Shown here: positions 46,539-59,500 of the stretch, in pieces | How positions within the stretch are numbered: the stretch's first letter is position 1 | How the letters are laid out: each line of letters starts with the position of its first letter | Origin: Limnoperna fortunei | Taxonomy: Eukaryota > Mollusca > Bivalvia > Mytilida > Modiolidae | DNA length: 64,000 nt | Assembly: GCA_944474755.1 (NCBI GenBank) | Contig: OX104117.1 | Span: 82,312,926-82,376,925, forward strand | Direction of reading: 5' to 3' | Notes under the pieces: model-generated | The model's input: only the letters and a program-made list of their open reading frames with translations | The model's database searches: none | Told to the model about the DNA's origin: nothing | Made by a program: the position numbers and the translations under genes

Positions 46539-47820
46539 TTTACACTGACGCCCAATACACTGACATTAACTGACGTAAACCTTCACACTGACATTAGATG
46601 ACGCAGGCCTTCACACTGACAATGACACTAGATGACGGAAATGGTTACACTGACGCCCAATACACTGACATTAACTGACGTAAACCTTCACTTTGACACT
46701 AGATGACGCAGGTCTTCACACTAACAATGACACTAGATGACGGAAATGGTTACACTGATGCCCTTAACAACTACACTAGATGACGAAAACGTTCACACTA
46801 ATACCCTTTACACTGACGCTAGATAAAAGTAACCTTCAAACTGATCATCGAAGCCTTCGATTCTCACTACAGGCAGGTCTACTCGACTCCAATCTGAATT
46901 GACAGGGATTGCCAGTTTTTCTACCGCAGGTCGGAGGTTTTCCCCGGGTACTGCGGCTTCCTCCCCCAATAAAAACTGGACGCCATGATTTTGCTGAAAA
47001 ATTGCTTAACGTGGTGTTAAACACCATTTAAACAAACAAACAATATAATACTGAGTTATCCCCCTTAACACATATCCTATGCACTCGACATTAGATGACG
47101 AAAACCTTTACATTGATGCCCTATAAACTAACACTAGATGACACCCACCTTCTCACTGGCGCCTGCTACACTGATGCCCTCTACAATGACATTAGATGAC
47201 GAAAACCTTTACATTGATGCCCTCTACACTGACACAAGATGGCGGAAACTTTTACATTGATGCCCTCTGCACCGACACTAGATGACGGAAACTTTTACAC
47301 TGACGCCTTCTACACCGACACTAGATGACGAAACCCTTTACACTGACGCCTTCTACATTGACACTAGATGACGGAAACCTTCTCACTGACGCCTTCTACA
47401 CTGACACAAGATGACGGAAACTTTTACACTGAGGCCTTCAACACTGACACAAGATGACGAAAATCTTCACACTGACGCCTTCTACAATAACACTAGATGA
47501 CGGAAACCTTCACACTGACACCTTCTACAATCACACTAGATGACGAAAACCTTCTCACTGACACCTTCTACGCTCACACTGGATGACGGAAACCTTCTCA
47601 CTGACCCCTTCTACACTGACACAAGATGACGGAACCTTTCTCACTGACGCCCTCTATATTGACAATAGATGACGAAAACCTTTACACTGACGCCTTCCAC
47701 ACTGACACAAGATGACTAAAACTTCTACATTGATGCCCCCTACACTTACACTAGATGACGGAAACCTTTACATTGACGCCTTCTACAATCACACTAGATG
47801 ACGAAAACCTTCTCACTTAT
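46539..47820. repeat. 43-bp degenerate minisatellite, about 25 copies, split by a SINE
   Basis: The unit is approximately 'tgacgccttctacactgaca' then 'ctagatgacggaaacctttacac'. Spacing of 43 is seen at 47301, 47344 and 47387. Copies vary by many substitutions and small indels, so the array is old. The SINE at 46860-47041 interrupts it. The array is in intron 3 of gene C. Confidence 0.85.
46860..47041 (+). mobile_element. 5'-truncated SINE inside the 43-bp array
   Basis: 'gacagggattgccagttttt', 'ctaccgcaggtcggaggttt', 'cttcctcccccaataaaaac' and 'gctgaaaaattgcttaacgt' then 'ggtgttaaacaccatttaaa' match the SINE body and tail at 1134. There is no tRNA head. The tail is a (CAAA)n run. Confidence 0.8.
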
Positions 47821-48209
47821 GTGGGTAAGGAATAAAATATGACAGTCAACTGCTCTATGTATATGATTTTGGGACTAATTAAGAAAGTTTTGTTTGTTTC
47901 TTTTAATTTTATTTAAAACAACTGTTAGAAATTTTTCAGTCAATCTTTATTATAATTATTATTTAACTACATGCGACTCAATTAATATCAGCTGAAAGTC
48001 ATGATAAAAAATGTTATATAGCGACAGAAACAGATTTTCGATTGTTAACTATAGGAACTGCTGATAGGGACACAGTCCAAATTTAAAGGCTTAGTTCATG
48101 GGTCAACGATTACAGCTCTGTAATTGAACGGTTTATAACAGAGAGCATAAATAATTAAATCGTCAAGCACAACACGAACACTTTTTTATTGTGTTATTTC
48201 TTTCAAAAG
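47821..48209 (+). other. Gene C, end of intron 3
   Basis: Unique AT-rich intronic sequence ending in the acceptor 'ttatttctttcaaaag'. Nothing else seen. Confidence 0.4.
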
Positions 48210-48315
48210 ATCCTCAAGAGACAGTAACTCCTGCAGTATTGGCAGTTGGCATTATTTTCCCGGTGTTATTTATCCTATTGTTGGTGGTGATCATTGTTTG
48301 GTGGAGAACTACAAG
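48210..48315 (+). CDS. Gene C, exon 4 (transmembrane segment)
   Basis: A 106-base exon, phase 1 in and 2 out. It encodes D107, PQETVTP, then a hydrophobic helix of about residues 115-138 (AVLAVGIIFPVLFIL, LLVVIIVWW), then RTTR. It ends ACAAG|GTAATG. It is equivalent to gene B's exon 4, with the same W near the inner membrane face. The stalk between the last EGF cysteine and the membrane is only about 18 residues, as in gene B. A 49-bp array starts about 5 bases into the following intron. Confidence 0.87.
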
Positions 48316-48320
48316 GTAAT

Positions 48321-49170
48321 GTCTTCACGGACCAAGGCGGGGTATGCAGATATTTACAGATAGGATAGAAAGGTCACGGGTCAAGGAGGGGTATAAATAG
48401 ATATGTACAGACATGTACAAAAACGATAGAATCATGGTCATGGTCCAAGGAGGGGTATATAGATATGTAGAGATACGATAGAATGGTCAAGAACAAGGGA
48501 GGGGTATAAAGATATGTACAGATACGATAACATGGTCTGGGACCAAGGAGGGGTATATAGATATGTACAGATACGTTAAAATGGTCTGGGACCAAGGAGG
48601 GGTATATAGATATGTACAGATACGATAACATGGTCTGAGACCAAGGAGGGGTATATAGATATGTACAGATACGATAAAATGGTCTGGGACCAAGGAGGGG
48701 TATATAGATATGTACAGATACGATAACATGGTCTGGGACCAAGGAGGGGTATATAGATATGTACAGATACTATAAATTGGTCTGGGACCAAGGAGGGGTA
48801 TATAGATATGTACAGATACGATAACATGGTCTGGGACCAATGAGGGGTATATAGATATGTACAGATACGATAACATGGTCTGGGACCAAAGAGGGGTATA
48901 TAGATATGTACAGATACGATAAAATGGTCTGGGACCAAGGACGGGTATACAGATATGTACAGATACGATAAAATGATCTTGGACCAAGGAAGTGTATATG
49001 GATATATACAGATACGATTAAATGGTCTGGGACCAAGTAGGGGTGTATAGATATGTACAGATACGATAAAATGGTCTGGGACCAAGGAGGAGTGTATAGA
49101 TATGTACAGATACGATAAAATAGTCTGGGACCAAGGAGGGGTATAAAGATATGTACAGATACGATAAAAT
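48321..49170. repeat. 49-bp minisatellite, about 17 copies, abutting a 5' splice site
   Basis: The unit is 'gataaaatggtctgggacca', 'aggaggggtatatagatatg', 'tacagatac'. The first copies (48321-48480) are degenerate; later ones are near-identical. On the minus strand three overlapping frames of 120-170 codons read through it because no frame has stops. They are not genes: the array lies in the intron directly after the transmembrane exon. It is unrelated in sequence to the 49-bp array at 28115. Confidence 0.95.
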
Positions 49171-49849
49171 GCTAATTACATTGTGTATCTTTTGATAAAT
49201 CTTTTGTTTTACATGCATTTTGGCTTATACAAGCGGAAGTAATCAAACTTGCATTCTAACAAAGCTATGGCTTAGCGTTACAAACCTTTCATCTATAAGT
49301 ATTGAACGATATCATGATATAAAATCCCGTTTTAATCAGAAATGGCTGCTAGTGGCCCAAGTAATCTGCAAGCATCATGCTGGCTTACTTATGTCTGTTA
49401 ATAAACCAACAAGGCTGTCTTTAGGTAGGGCCAATCATAATATATCGCTATTTTGTTCAATTTCCTCTGATCGTGGAAGCTGCGAAAATCCCAGATCACC
49501 CTATTATCTGATATGGATATATTATCGTTAGTTTCTAGCGTGACGTTACAGTGTTACAATACAGAGATAAATGATTACTGTTTATTTTATTTCCTCGTTC
49601 TCATTATTAATCTCGTCACAAGCGGCTTGATAGATAATTTCGATCTTAGAAATAAAACCACCAATATTCTATACATATGGAGTTGAATATAGTCAAATGT
49701 GTAAAACATAAGGTATTTTATGGTTAACACCAGTTTGCCTTTGTCATCGTTACTTTTCTGTGCCCTTCCCAGCTATTGGTATTTTATATTTTGTCTTTTT
49801 ATTTTGATGTTGTGGCAATCTGCATAACTATTGTTAATATTTTCTTCAG
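49171..49849 (+). other. Gene C, remainder of intron 4
   Basis: Unique AT-rich sequence with a good acceptor, 'aatattttcttcag', at its end. The 103-codon frame at 49220-49531 has no domain and no splice fit. Confidence 0.45.
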
Positions 49850-49914
49850 GTGCAAAAAAGGAAAGGGCGCAATAGAAAAACAACAAACAAAATACCGAGG
49901 TGTGCCGAAAGCAG
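49850..49914 (+). CDS. Gene C, exon 5 (basic cytoplasmic tail), probable GC donor
   Basis: It completes R142 and encodes CKKGKGAIEKQQTKYRGVPK-A, a basic juxtamembrane segment like gene B's QRYGRQSKGK. The best donor is GCAG|GCAAGT at 49915, a GC-AG intron with an otherwise perfect consensus. The alternative GAG|GTGTGC at 49900 has a GT but a poor context. Both leave phase 1, unlike gene B's phase 0, so the tail exons have diverged. The final exon(s) are not in the window, since everything after 50520 is satellite. Confidence 0.6.
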
Positions 49915-50519
49915 GCAAGTTTTTATTCAAAAATAAAACATAAGAACTGATCTTTGAACTGAAAAAAAGAATTCTTTAACAAATCACAACTTATGAAACC
50001 ACGGATTAGACAAGAAAAAAAAACGAACAGACAAAATTAAACACAAATAAAACCAGGAGTGAAACAAATGTTCCGATCGGGTAAGCGTTTCCATGTTGGC
50101 ATTGTGCTGTGAATGACTTTATTCGTTAAAAGTGTATTTTATTACAAATAACAATGTTTTAATGATAATATTATCCGGTGATGGATATATGCATTCTCGT
50201 AAAACGATTGTCTAGTCATAATAAAGTAGTCTTGTTAAATGAAAACAGGCTCAATTCTTTGAGTCTCTTGCTTTTCCAGTTTACTTGACTAGTTAGGCGA
50301 CAAATTAATCAAATATTAAATAACATTATTCCTTTGTGTTGTCTATTTGTTTCTTGTGTTCAGGAGAAATTGGTTTGTGTTTTAAGTTTTTAGTGTTTTT
50401 TTTAAATGTAATTTATAACTAAAAGTGTAAATAAACCACTGGTAAATAATGGTTCTGTACATGGCAAGGTATGAGAATAATGTAAACACCATCCGTTAAA
50501 TGTCTTTATTACTGTGTTC
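49915..50519 (+). other. Start of gene C's last intron, no gene seen
   Basis: AT-rich sequence between exon 5 and the satellite. No stop-containing terminal exon that fits the family is visible here. Confidence 0.4.
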
Positions 50520-53500
50520 GTCTGAGTGACCAAGGTTGTGTCCGTCATATTGTAAGGTTTGTCTTCAGTTTGTTACCACGGTTGTGTCCGTCATATTGTA
50601 AGGTTTGTCTCCAGTTTGTTACCAAGGTAGTTTCCGTCATATTGTAAGGTTTGTCTCCAGTTTTTTACAAAGGTTGTGTCCATCATATGGTAAGGTTTGT
50701 CTCCAGTTTGTTACCAAGGTTGTGTCCATCATATTGTAAGGTTTGTCTCCAGTTTGTTACCAAGGTTGTGTCCGTCATATTGTAAGGTTTGTCTCCAGTT
50801 TGTTACCAAGGTTGTGTCCGTCATATTGTAAGGTTTGTCTCCAGTTTGTTACCAAGGTTGTGTCCATCATATTGTAAGGTTTGTCTCCAGTTTGTTACCA
50901 AGGTAGTTTCCGTCATATTGTAAGGTTTGTCTCCAGTTTGTTATCAAGGTTGTGTCCATCATATTGTAAGGTTTTGTCTACAGTTTGTTACCAAGGTTGT
51001 GTCCATCATATTGTTAGGTTTATCTCCAGTTTGTTACCAAGGTAGTTTCCGTCATATTCTAAGGTTTGTCTCCAGTTTGTAACCAAGGTTGTGTCCATCA
51101 TATTGTAAGGTTTTGTCTACAGTTTGTTACCAAGGTTGTGTCCATAATATTGTTAGGTTTATCTCCAGTTTGTTACCAAGGTTGTGTCCTTCATATTGTA
51201 AGGTTTTATCTCCAGTTTGTTCCCAAGGTTGTGTCCGTCATATTGTAAGGTTTGTCTCCAGTTTGTTACTACGGTTGTGTCCGTCATATTGTAAGGTTTG
51301 TCTCCAGTTTGTTACCACGGTTGTGTCCGTCATATTGTAAGGTTTGTCTCCAGTTTGTTACCAAGATTGTGTCCGTCATATTGTAAGGTTTTGTCTCCAG
51401 TTTGTTACCAAGGTTGTGTCCATCATATTGTAAGGTTTGTCTCCAGTTTGTTACCAAGGTTGTGTCCATCATATTGTAAGGTTTTGTCTCCAGTTTGTTA
51501 CCAAGGTTGTGTCCGTCATATTGTAAGGTTTTGTCTCCAGTTTATTATCAAGGTTGTGTCCGTCATATTGTAAGGTTTGTCTCCAGTTTGTTACCAAGGT
51601 TGTGTACGTCATATTGTAAGGTTTGTCTCCAGTTTGTTACCAAGGTTGTGTCCGTCATATTGTAAGGTTTGTCTCCAGTTTGTTACCAAGGTTGTGTACG
51701 TCATATTGTAAGGTTTTGTCTTCAGTTTGTTACCAAGGTTGTGTACGTCATATTGTAAGGTTTTGTCTCCAGTTTGTTACCAAGGTTGTGTCCATCATAT
51801 TGTAAGGTTTTGTCTCCAGTTTGTTACCAAGGTTGTGTCCATCATATTGTAAGGTTTATCTCCAGTTTGTTACCAAGGTTGCGTCCGTCATATTGTAAAG
51901 TTTGTCTCCAGTTTGTTACAAAGGTTGTGTCCATCATATGGTAAGGTTTGTCTCCAGTTTGTTACCAAGGTTGTGTCCGTTATATTGTAAGGTTTGTCTC
52001 CAGTTTGTTACCACGGTTGTGTCCATCATATTGTAATGTTTTGTCTCCAGTTTGTTACCAAGGTTGTGTCCATCATATTGTAAGGTTTGTCTCCAGTTTG
52101 TTACCAAGGTTGTGTCCATCATATTGTAATGTTTTGTCTCCAGTTTGTTACCAAGGTTGTGTCCATCATATTGTAAGGTTTGTCTCCAGTTTGTTACCAA
52201 GGTTGTGTCCGTTATATTGTAAGGTTTGTCTCCAGTTTGTTACCACGGTTGTGTCCATCATATTGTAAGGTTTTGTCTACAGTTTGTTACCAAGGTTGTG
52301 TCCGTCATATTGTAAGGTTTGTCTCCAGTTTGTTACCAAGGTTGTGTCCATCATATTGTAAGGTTTGTCTCCAGTTTGTTACCAAGGTTGTGTCCATCAT
52401 ATTGTAAGGTTTGTCTCCAGTTTGTTACCAAGGTTGTGTCCGTCATATTGTAAGGTTTGTCTCCAGTTTGTTACCACGGTTGTGTCCATCATATTCTAAG
52501 GTTTGTCTCCAGTTTGTTACCAAGGTTGTGTCCGTCATATTGTAAGGTTTGTCTCCAGTTTGTTACCACGGTTGTGTCCATCATATTGTAAGGTTTTGTC
52601 TACAGTTTGTTACCAAGGTTGTGTCCATCATATTGTAAGGTTTGTCTCCAGTTTGTTACCACGGTTGTGTCCATCATATTGTAAGGTTTGTCTCCAGTTT
52701 GTTACCACGGTTGTGTCCATCATATTGTAAGGTTTTGTCTACAGTTTGTTACCACGGTTGTGTCCATCATATTGTAAGGTTTTGTCTCCAGTTTGTTACC
52801 AAGGTTGTGTCCGTCATATTGTAAGGTTTGTCTCCAGTTTGTTACCAAGGTTGTGTCCATCATATTATAAGGTTTGTCTCCAGTTTGTTACCACGGTTGT
52901 GTCCGTCATATTGTAACGTTTTGTCTCCAGTTTGTTACCACGGTTGTGTCCATCATATTGTAAGGTTTGTCTCCAGTTTGTTACCAAGGTTGTGTCCATC
53001 ATATTGTAAGGTTTGTCTCCAGTTTGTTACCACGGTTGTGTCCATCATATTGTAAGGTTTGTCTCCAGTTTGTTACCAAGGTTGTGTCCATCATATTCTA
53101 AGGTTTATCTCCAGTTTGTTCCCAAGGTTGTGTCCATCATATTGTAAGGTTTGTCTCCAGTTTGTTACCACGGTTGTGTCCATCATATTGTAAGGTTTAT
53201 CTCCAGTTTGTTACCAAGGTTGTGTCCATCATATTGTAAGGTTTGTCTCCAGTTTGTTACCAAGGTTGTGTCCATCATATTGTAAGGTTTGTCTCCAGTT
53301 TGTTACCAGGGTTGTGTCCATCATATTGTAAGGTTTTGTCTCCAGTTTGTTACCAAGGTTGTGTCCATCATATTCTAAGGTTTATCTCCAGTTTGTTACC
53401 AAGGTTGTGTCCATCATATTCTAAGGTTTATCTCCAGTTTGTTACCAAGGTTGTGTCCATCATATTCTAAGGTTTATCTCCAGTTTGTTACCAAGGTTGT

Positions 53501-56500
53501 GTCCATCATATTGTAAGGTTTATCTCCAGTTTGTTACCAAGGTTGTGTCCATCATATTGTAAGGTTTGTCTCCAGTTTGTTACCAAGGTTGTGTCCATCA
53601 TATTGTAAGGTTTGTCTCCAGTTTGTTACCAAGGTTGTGTCCATCATATTGTAAGGTTTGTCTCCAGTTTGTTACCAAGGTTGTGTCCATCATATTGTAA
53701 GGTTTGTCTCCAGTTTGTTACCAAGGTTGTGTCCATCATATTGTAAGGTTTGTCTCCAGTTTGTTACCAAGGTTGTGTCCATATCATATTGTAAGGTTTG
53801 TCTCCAGTTTGTTACCAAGGTTGTGTCCATCATATTCTAAGGTTTATCTCCAGTTTGTTACCAAGGTTGTGTCCATCATATTGTAAGGTTTTGTCTCCAG
53901 TTTGTTACCAAGGTTGTGTCCATCATATTCTAAGGTTTATCTCCAGTTTGTTACCAAGGTTGTGTCCATCATATTGTAAGGTTTGTCTCCAGTTTGTTAC
54001 CAAGGTTGTGTCCATCATATTGTAAGGTTTGTGTCCAGTTTGTTACCACGGTTGTGTCCATCATATTGTAAGGTTTGTCTCCAGTTTGTTACCAAGGTTG
54101 TGTCCGTCATATTGTAACGTTTTGTCTCCAGTTTGTTACCAAGGTTGTGTCCATCATATATGGTAAGGTTTGTCTCCAGTTTGTTACAAAGGTTGTGTCC
54201 GTCATATTGTAAGGTTTGTCTCCAGTTTGTTACCAAGGTTGTGTCCATCATATTGTAAGGTTTATCTCCAGTTTGTTACCAAGGTTGTGTCCATCATATT
54301 GTAAGGTTTGTCTCCAGTTTGTTACCAAGGTTGTGTCCGTCATATTGTAATGTTTTGTCTTCAGTTTGTTACCAAGGTTGCGTCCATCATATTGTAAGGT
54401 TTGTCTACAGTTTGTTACCAAGGTTGTGTCCATCATATTGTAAGGTTTGTCTCCAGTTTGTTACCAAGGTTGTGTCCGTCATATTGTAAGGTTTTGTCTT
54501 CTGTTTGTTACCAAGGTTGTGTCCATCATATTGTAAGGTTTATCTCCAGTTTGTTACAAAGGTTGTGTCCATCATATTGTAAGGTTTGTCTCCAGTTTGT
54601 TACCAAGGTTGTGTCCGTCATATTGTAAAGTTTGTCTCCAGTTTGTTACCAAGGTTGTGTCCATCATATTGTAAGGTTTGTCTCCAGTTTGTTACCAAGG
54701 TTGTGTCCGTCATATTGTAAGGTTTGTCTCCAGTTTGTTACCAAGGTTGTGTCCGTCATATTGTAAGGTTTATCTCCAGTTTGTTACCAAGGTTGTGTCC
54801 ATCATATTGTAAGGTTTGTCTCCAGTTTGTTACCAAGGTTGTGTCCATCATATTGTAAGGTTTGTCTCCAGTTTGTTACCAAGGTTGTGTCCATCATATT
54901 GTAAGGTTTGTCTCCAGTTTGTTACCAAGGTTGTGTCCATCATATTGTAAGGTTTATCTCCAGTTTGTTCCCAAGGTTGTGTCCGTCATATTGTAAGGTT
55001 TTGTCTTCTGTTTGTTACCAAGGTTGTGTCCATCATATTGTAAGGTTTATCTCCAGTTTGTTACAAAGGTTGTGTCCATCATATTGTAAGGTTTGTCTCC
55101 AGTTTGTTACCAAGGTTGTGTCCGTCATATTGTAATGTTTGTCTCCAGTTTGTTACCAAGGTTGTGTCCATCATATTGTAAGGTTTATCTCCAGTTTGTT
55201 ACCAAGGTTGTGTCCATCATATTGTAAGGTTTGTCTCCAGTTTGTTACCAAGGTTGTGTCCATCATATTGTAAGGTTTTGTCTTCTGTTTGTTACCAAGG
55301 TTGTGTCCGTCATATTGTAAGGTTTATCTCCAGTTTGTTACAAAGGTTGTGTCCGTCATATTGTAAGGTTTTGTCTCCAGTTTGTTACCAAGGTTGTGTC
55401 CATCATATTGTAAGGTTTATCTCCAGTTTGTTACCAAGGTTGTGTCCATCATATTGTAAGGTTTGTCTCCAGTTTGTTACCAAGGTTGTGTCCGTCATAT
55501 TGTAAGGTTTGTCTACAGTTTGTTACCAAGGTTGTGTCCGTCATATTGTAAGGTTTGTCTCCAGTTTGTTACCAAGGTTGTGTCCATCATATTGTAAGGT
55601 TTGTCTCCAGTTTGTTACCAAGGTTGTGTCCATCATATTGTAAGGTTTGTCTCCAGTTTGTTACCAAGGTTGTGTCCGTCATATTGTAAGGTTTGTCTCC
55701 AGTTTGTTACCAAGGTTGTGTCCATCATATTGTAAGGTTTATCTCCAGTTTGTTACCAAGGTTGTGTCCATCATATTGTAAGGTTTGTCTCCAGTTTGTT
55801 ACCAAGGTTGTGTCCATCATATTGTAAGGTTTGTCTCCAGTTTGTTACCAAGGTTGTGTCCATCATATTGTAAGGTTTGTCTCCAGTTTGTTACCAAGGT
55901 TGTGTCCGTCATATTGTAAGGTTTTGTCTTCAGTTTGTTACCAAGGTTGTGTCCATCATATTGTAAGGTTTGTCTCCAGTTTGTTACCAAGGTTGTGTCC
56001 GTCATATTGTAAGGTTTGTCTCCAGTTTGTAACCAAGGTTGTGTCCATCATATTGTAAGGTTTGTCTCCAGTTTGTTACCAAGGTTGTGTCCGTCATATT
56101 GTAAGGTTTGTCTCCAGTTTGTTACCAAGGTTGTGTCCATCATATGGTAAGGTTTGTCTCCAGTTTGTTACCAAGGTTGCGTCCATCATATTGTAAGGTT
56201 TTGTCTCCAGTTTGTTACCAAGGTTGTGTCCATCATATTGTAAGGTTTTGTCTTCTGTTTGTTACCAAGGTTGTGTCCGTCATATTGTAAGGTTTGTCTC
56301 CAGTTTGTTACCAAGGTTGTGTCCATCATATTGTAAGGTTTGTCTCCAGTTTGTTACCAAGGTTGTGTCCGTCATATTGTAAGGTTTATCTCCAGTTTGT
56401 TACCAAGGTTGTGTCCGTCATATTGTAAGGTTTATCTCCAGTTTGTTACCAAGGTTGTGTCCATCATATTGTAAGGTTTGTCTCCAGTTTGTTACCAAGG

Positions 56501-59500
56501 TTGTGTCCATCATATTCTAAGGTTTATCTCCAGTTTGTTACCAAGGTTGTGTCCATCATATTGTAAGGTTTGTCTCCAGTTTGTTACCAAGGTTGTGTCC
56601 ATCATATTGTAAGGTTTGTCTCCAGTTTGTTACCAAGGTTGTGTCCGTCATATTGTAAGGTTTGTCTTCAGTTTGTTACCAAGGTTGTGTCCGTCATATT
56701 GTAAGGTTTGTCTCCAGTTTGTTACCAAGGTTGTGTCCATCATATTGTAAGGTTTGTCTCCAGTTTGTTACCAAGGTTGTGTCCGTCATATTGTAAGGTT
56801 TATCTCCAGTTTGTTACCAAGGTTGTGTCCATCATATTGTAAGGTTTGTCTCCAGTTTGTTACCAAGGTTGTGTCCGTCATATTGTAAGGTTTGTCTACA
56901 GTTTGTTACCAAGGTTGTGTCCGTCATATTGTAAGGTTTGTCTCCAGTTTGTTACCAAGGTTGTGTCCATCATATTGTAAGGTTTGTCTCCAGTTTGTTA
57001 CCAAGGTTGTGTCCATCATATTGTAAGGTTTGTCTCCAGTTTGTTACCAAGGTTGTGTCCGTCATATTGTAAGGTTTGTCTCCAGTTTGTTACCAAGGTT
57101 GTGTCCATCATATTGTAAGGTTTGTCTCCAGTTTGTTACCAAGGTTGTGTCCATCATATTGTAAGGTTTGTCTCCAGTTTGTTACCATGGTTGCGTCCAT
57201 CATATTGTAAGGTTTTGTCTCCAGTTTGTTACCAAGGTTGTGTCCATCATATTGTAAGGTTTGTCTCCAGTTTGTTACCAAGGTTGTGTCCGTCATATTG
57301 TAAGGTTTGTCTTCAGTTTGTTACCAAGGTTGTGTCCATCATATTGTAAGGTTTGCCTCCAGTTTGTTACCAAGGTTGTGTCCATCATATTGTAAGGTTT
57401 GTCTCCAGTTTGTTACCAAGGTTAAGTCCATCATATTGTAAGGTTTTGTCTCCAGTTTGTTACCAAGGTTGTGTCCATCATATTGTAAGGTTTTATCTAC
57501 AGTTTGTTACCAAGGTTGTGTCCGTCATATTGTAATGTTTGTCTCCAGTTTGTTACCAAGGTTGTGTCCATCATATTGTAAGGTTTGTCTCCAGTTTGTT
57601 ACCAAGGTTGTGTCCATCATATTGTAAGGTTTTGTCTTCAGTTTGTTACCAAGGTCATGTCCATCATATTGTAAGGTTTGTCTCCAGTTTGTTACCAAGG
57701 TTGTGTCCATCATATTGTAAGGTTTGTCTCCAGTTTGTTACCAAGGTTGTGTCCATCATATTGTAAGGTTTGTCTCCAGTTTGTTACCAAGGTTGTGTCC
57801 ATCATATTGTAAGGTTTGTCTCCAGTTTGTTACCAAGGTTGCGTCCATCATATTGTAAGGTTTGTCTCCAGTTTGTTACCAAGGTTGTGTCCATCATATT
57901 GTAAGGTTTGTCTCCAGTTTGTTACAAAGGTTGTGTCCGTCATATTGTAACGTTTTGTCTCCAGTTTGTTACCAAGGTTGTGTCCATCATATGGTAAGGT
58001 TTGTCTCCAGTTTGTTACAAAGGTTGTGTCCATCATATGGTAAGGTTTTGTCTCCAGTTTGTTACCAAGGTTGTGTCCATCATATTGTAAGGTTTTGTCT
58101 CCAGTTTGTTACCAAGGTTGTGTCCATCATATTGTAAGGTTTGTCTCCAGTTTGTTACCAAGGTTGTGTCCATCATATTGTAAGGTTTGTCTCCAGTTTG
58201 TTACCAAGGTTGTGTCCATCATATGGTAAGGTTTTGTCTCCAGTTTGTTACCAAGGTTGTGTCCATCATATTGTAAGGTTTGTCTCCAGTTTGTTACCAA
58301 GGTTGTGTCCATCATATTCTAAGGTTTATCTCCAGTTTGTTACCAAGGTTGTGTCCATCATATTGTAAGGTTTTGTCTCCAGTTTGTTACCAAGGTTGTG
58401 TCCATCATATTCTAAGGTTTATCTCCAGTTTGTTACCAAGGTTGTGTCCATCATATTGTAAGGTTTTGTCTCCAGTTTGTTACCAAGGTTGTGTCCATCA
58501 TATTCTAAGGTTTATCTCCAGTTTGTTACCAAGGTTGTGTTCATCATATTGTAAGGTTTTGTCTCCAGTTTGTTACCAAGGTTGTGTCCATCATATTCTA
58601 AGGTTTATCTCCAGTTTGTTACCAAGGTTGTGTCCATCATATTGTAAGGTTTTGTCTCCAGTTTGTTACCAAGGTTGTGTCCATCATATGGTAAGGTTTT
58701 GTCTCCAGTTTGTTACCAAGGTTGTGTCCATCATATTGTAAGGTTTGTCTCCAGTTTGTTACCAAGGTTGTGTCCATCATATTCTAAGGTTTATCTCCAG
58801 TTTGTTACCAAGGTTGTGTCCATCATATTGTAAGGTTTTGTCTCCAGTTTGTTACCAAGGTTGTGTCCATCATATTCTAAGGTTTATCTCCAGTTTGTTA
58901 CCAAGGTTGTGTCCATCATATTGTAAGGTTTGTCTCCAGTTTGTTACCAAGGTTGTGTCCATCATATTGTAAGGTTTTATCTACAGTTTGTTACCAAGGT
59001 TGTGTCCATCATATTGTAAGGTTTGTGTCCAGTTTGTTACCACGGTTGTGTCCATCATATTGTAAGGTTTGTCTCCAGTTTGTTACCAAGGTTGTGTCCA
59101 TCATATTGTAATGTTTTGTCTGCAGTTTGTTACCAAGGTTGTGTCCATCATATTGTAAGGTTTGTCTCCAGTTTTTTACCACGGTTGTGTCCATCATATT
59201 GTAAGGTTTGTCTCCAGTTTGTTACCAAGGTTGTGTCCGTCATATTGTAAGGTTTGTCTCCAGTTTGTTACCAAGGTTGTGTCCATCATATTGTAAGGTT
59301 TGTCTCCAGTTTGTTACCAAGGTTGTGTCCGTCATATTGTAAGGTTTGTCTCCAGTTTGTTACCAAGGTTGTGTCCGTCATATTGTAAGGTTTGTCTCCA
59401 GTTTGTTACCAAGGTTGTGTCCATCATATTGTAAGGTTTGTCTCCAGTTTGTTACCAAGGTTGTGTCCATCATATTGTAAGGTTTGTCTCCAGTTTGTTA

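Noticed and set aside
48374..49218. Overlapping minus-strand frames of 66-169 codons
   Set aside because: A stop-free 49-bp repeat read in all three frames with identical peptide words; intronic to gene C.
49220..49531. 103-codon plus-strand frame
   Set aside because: In gene C's intron 4 with no domain, no start context and no matching region in gene B.
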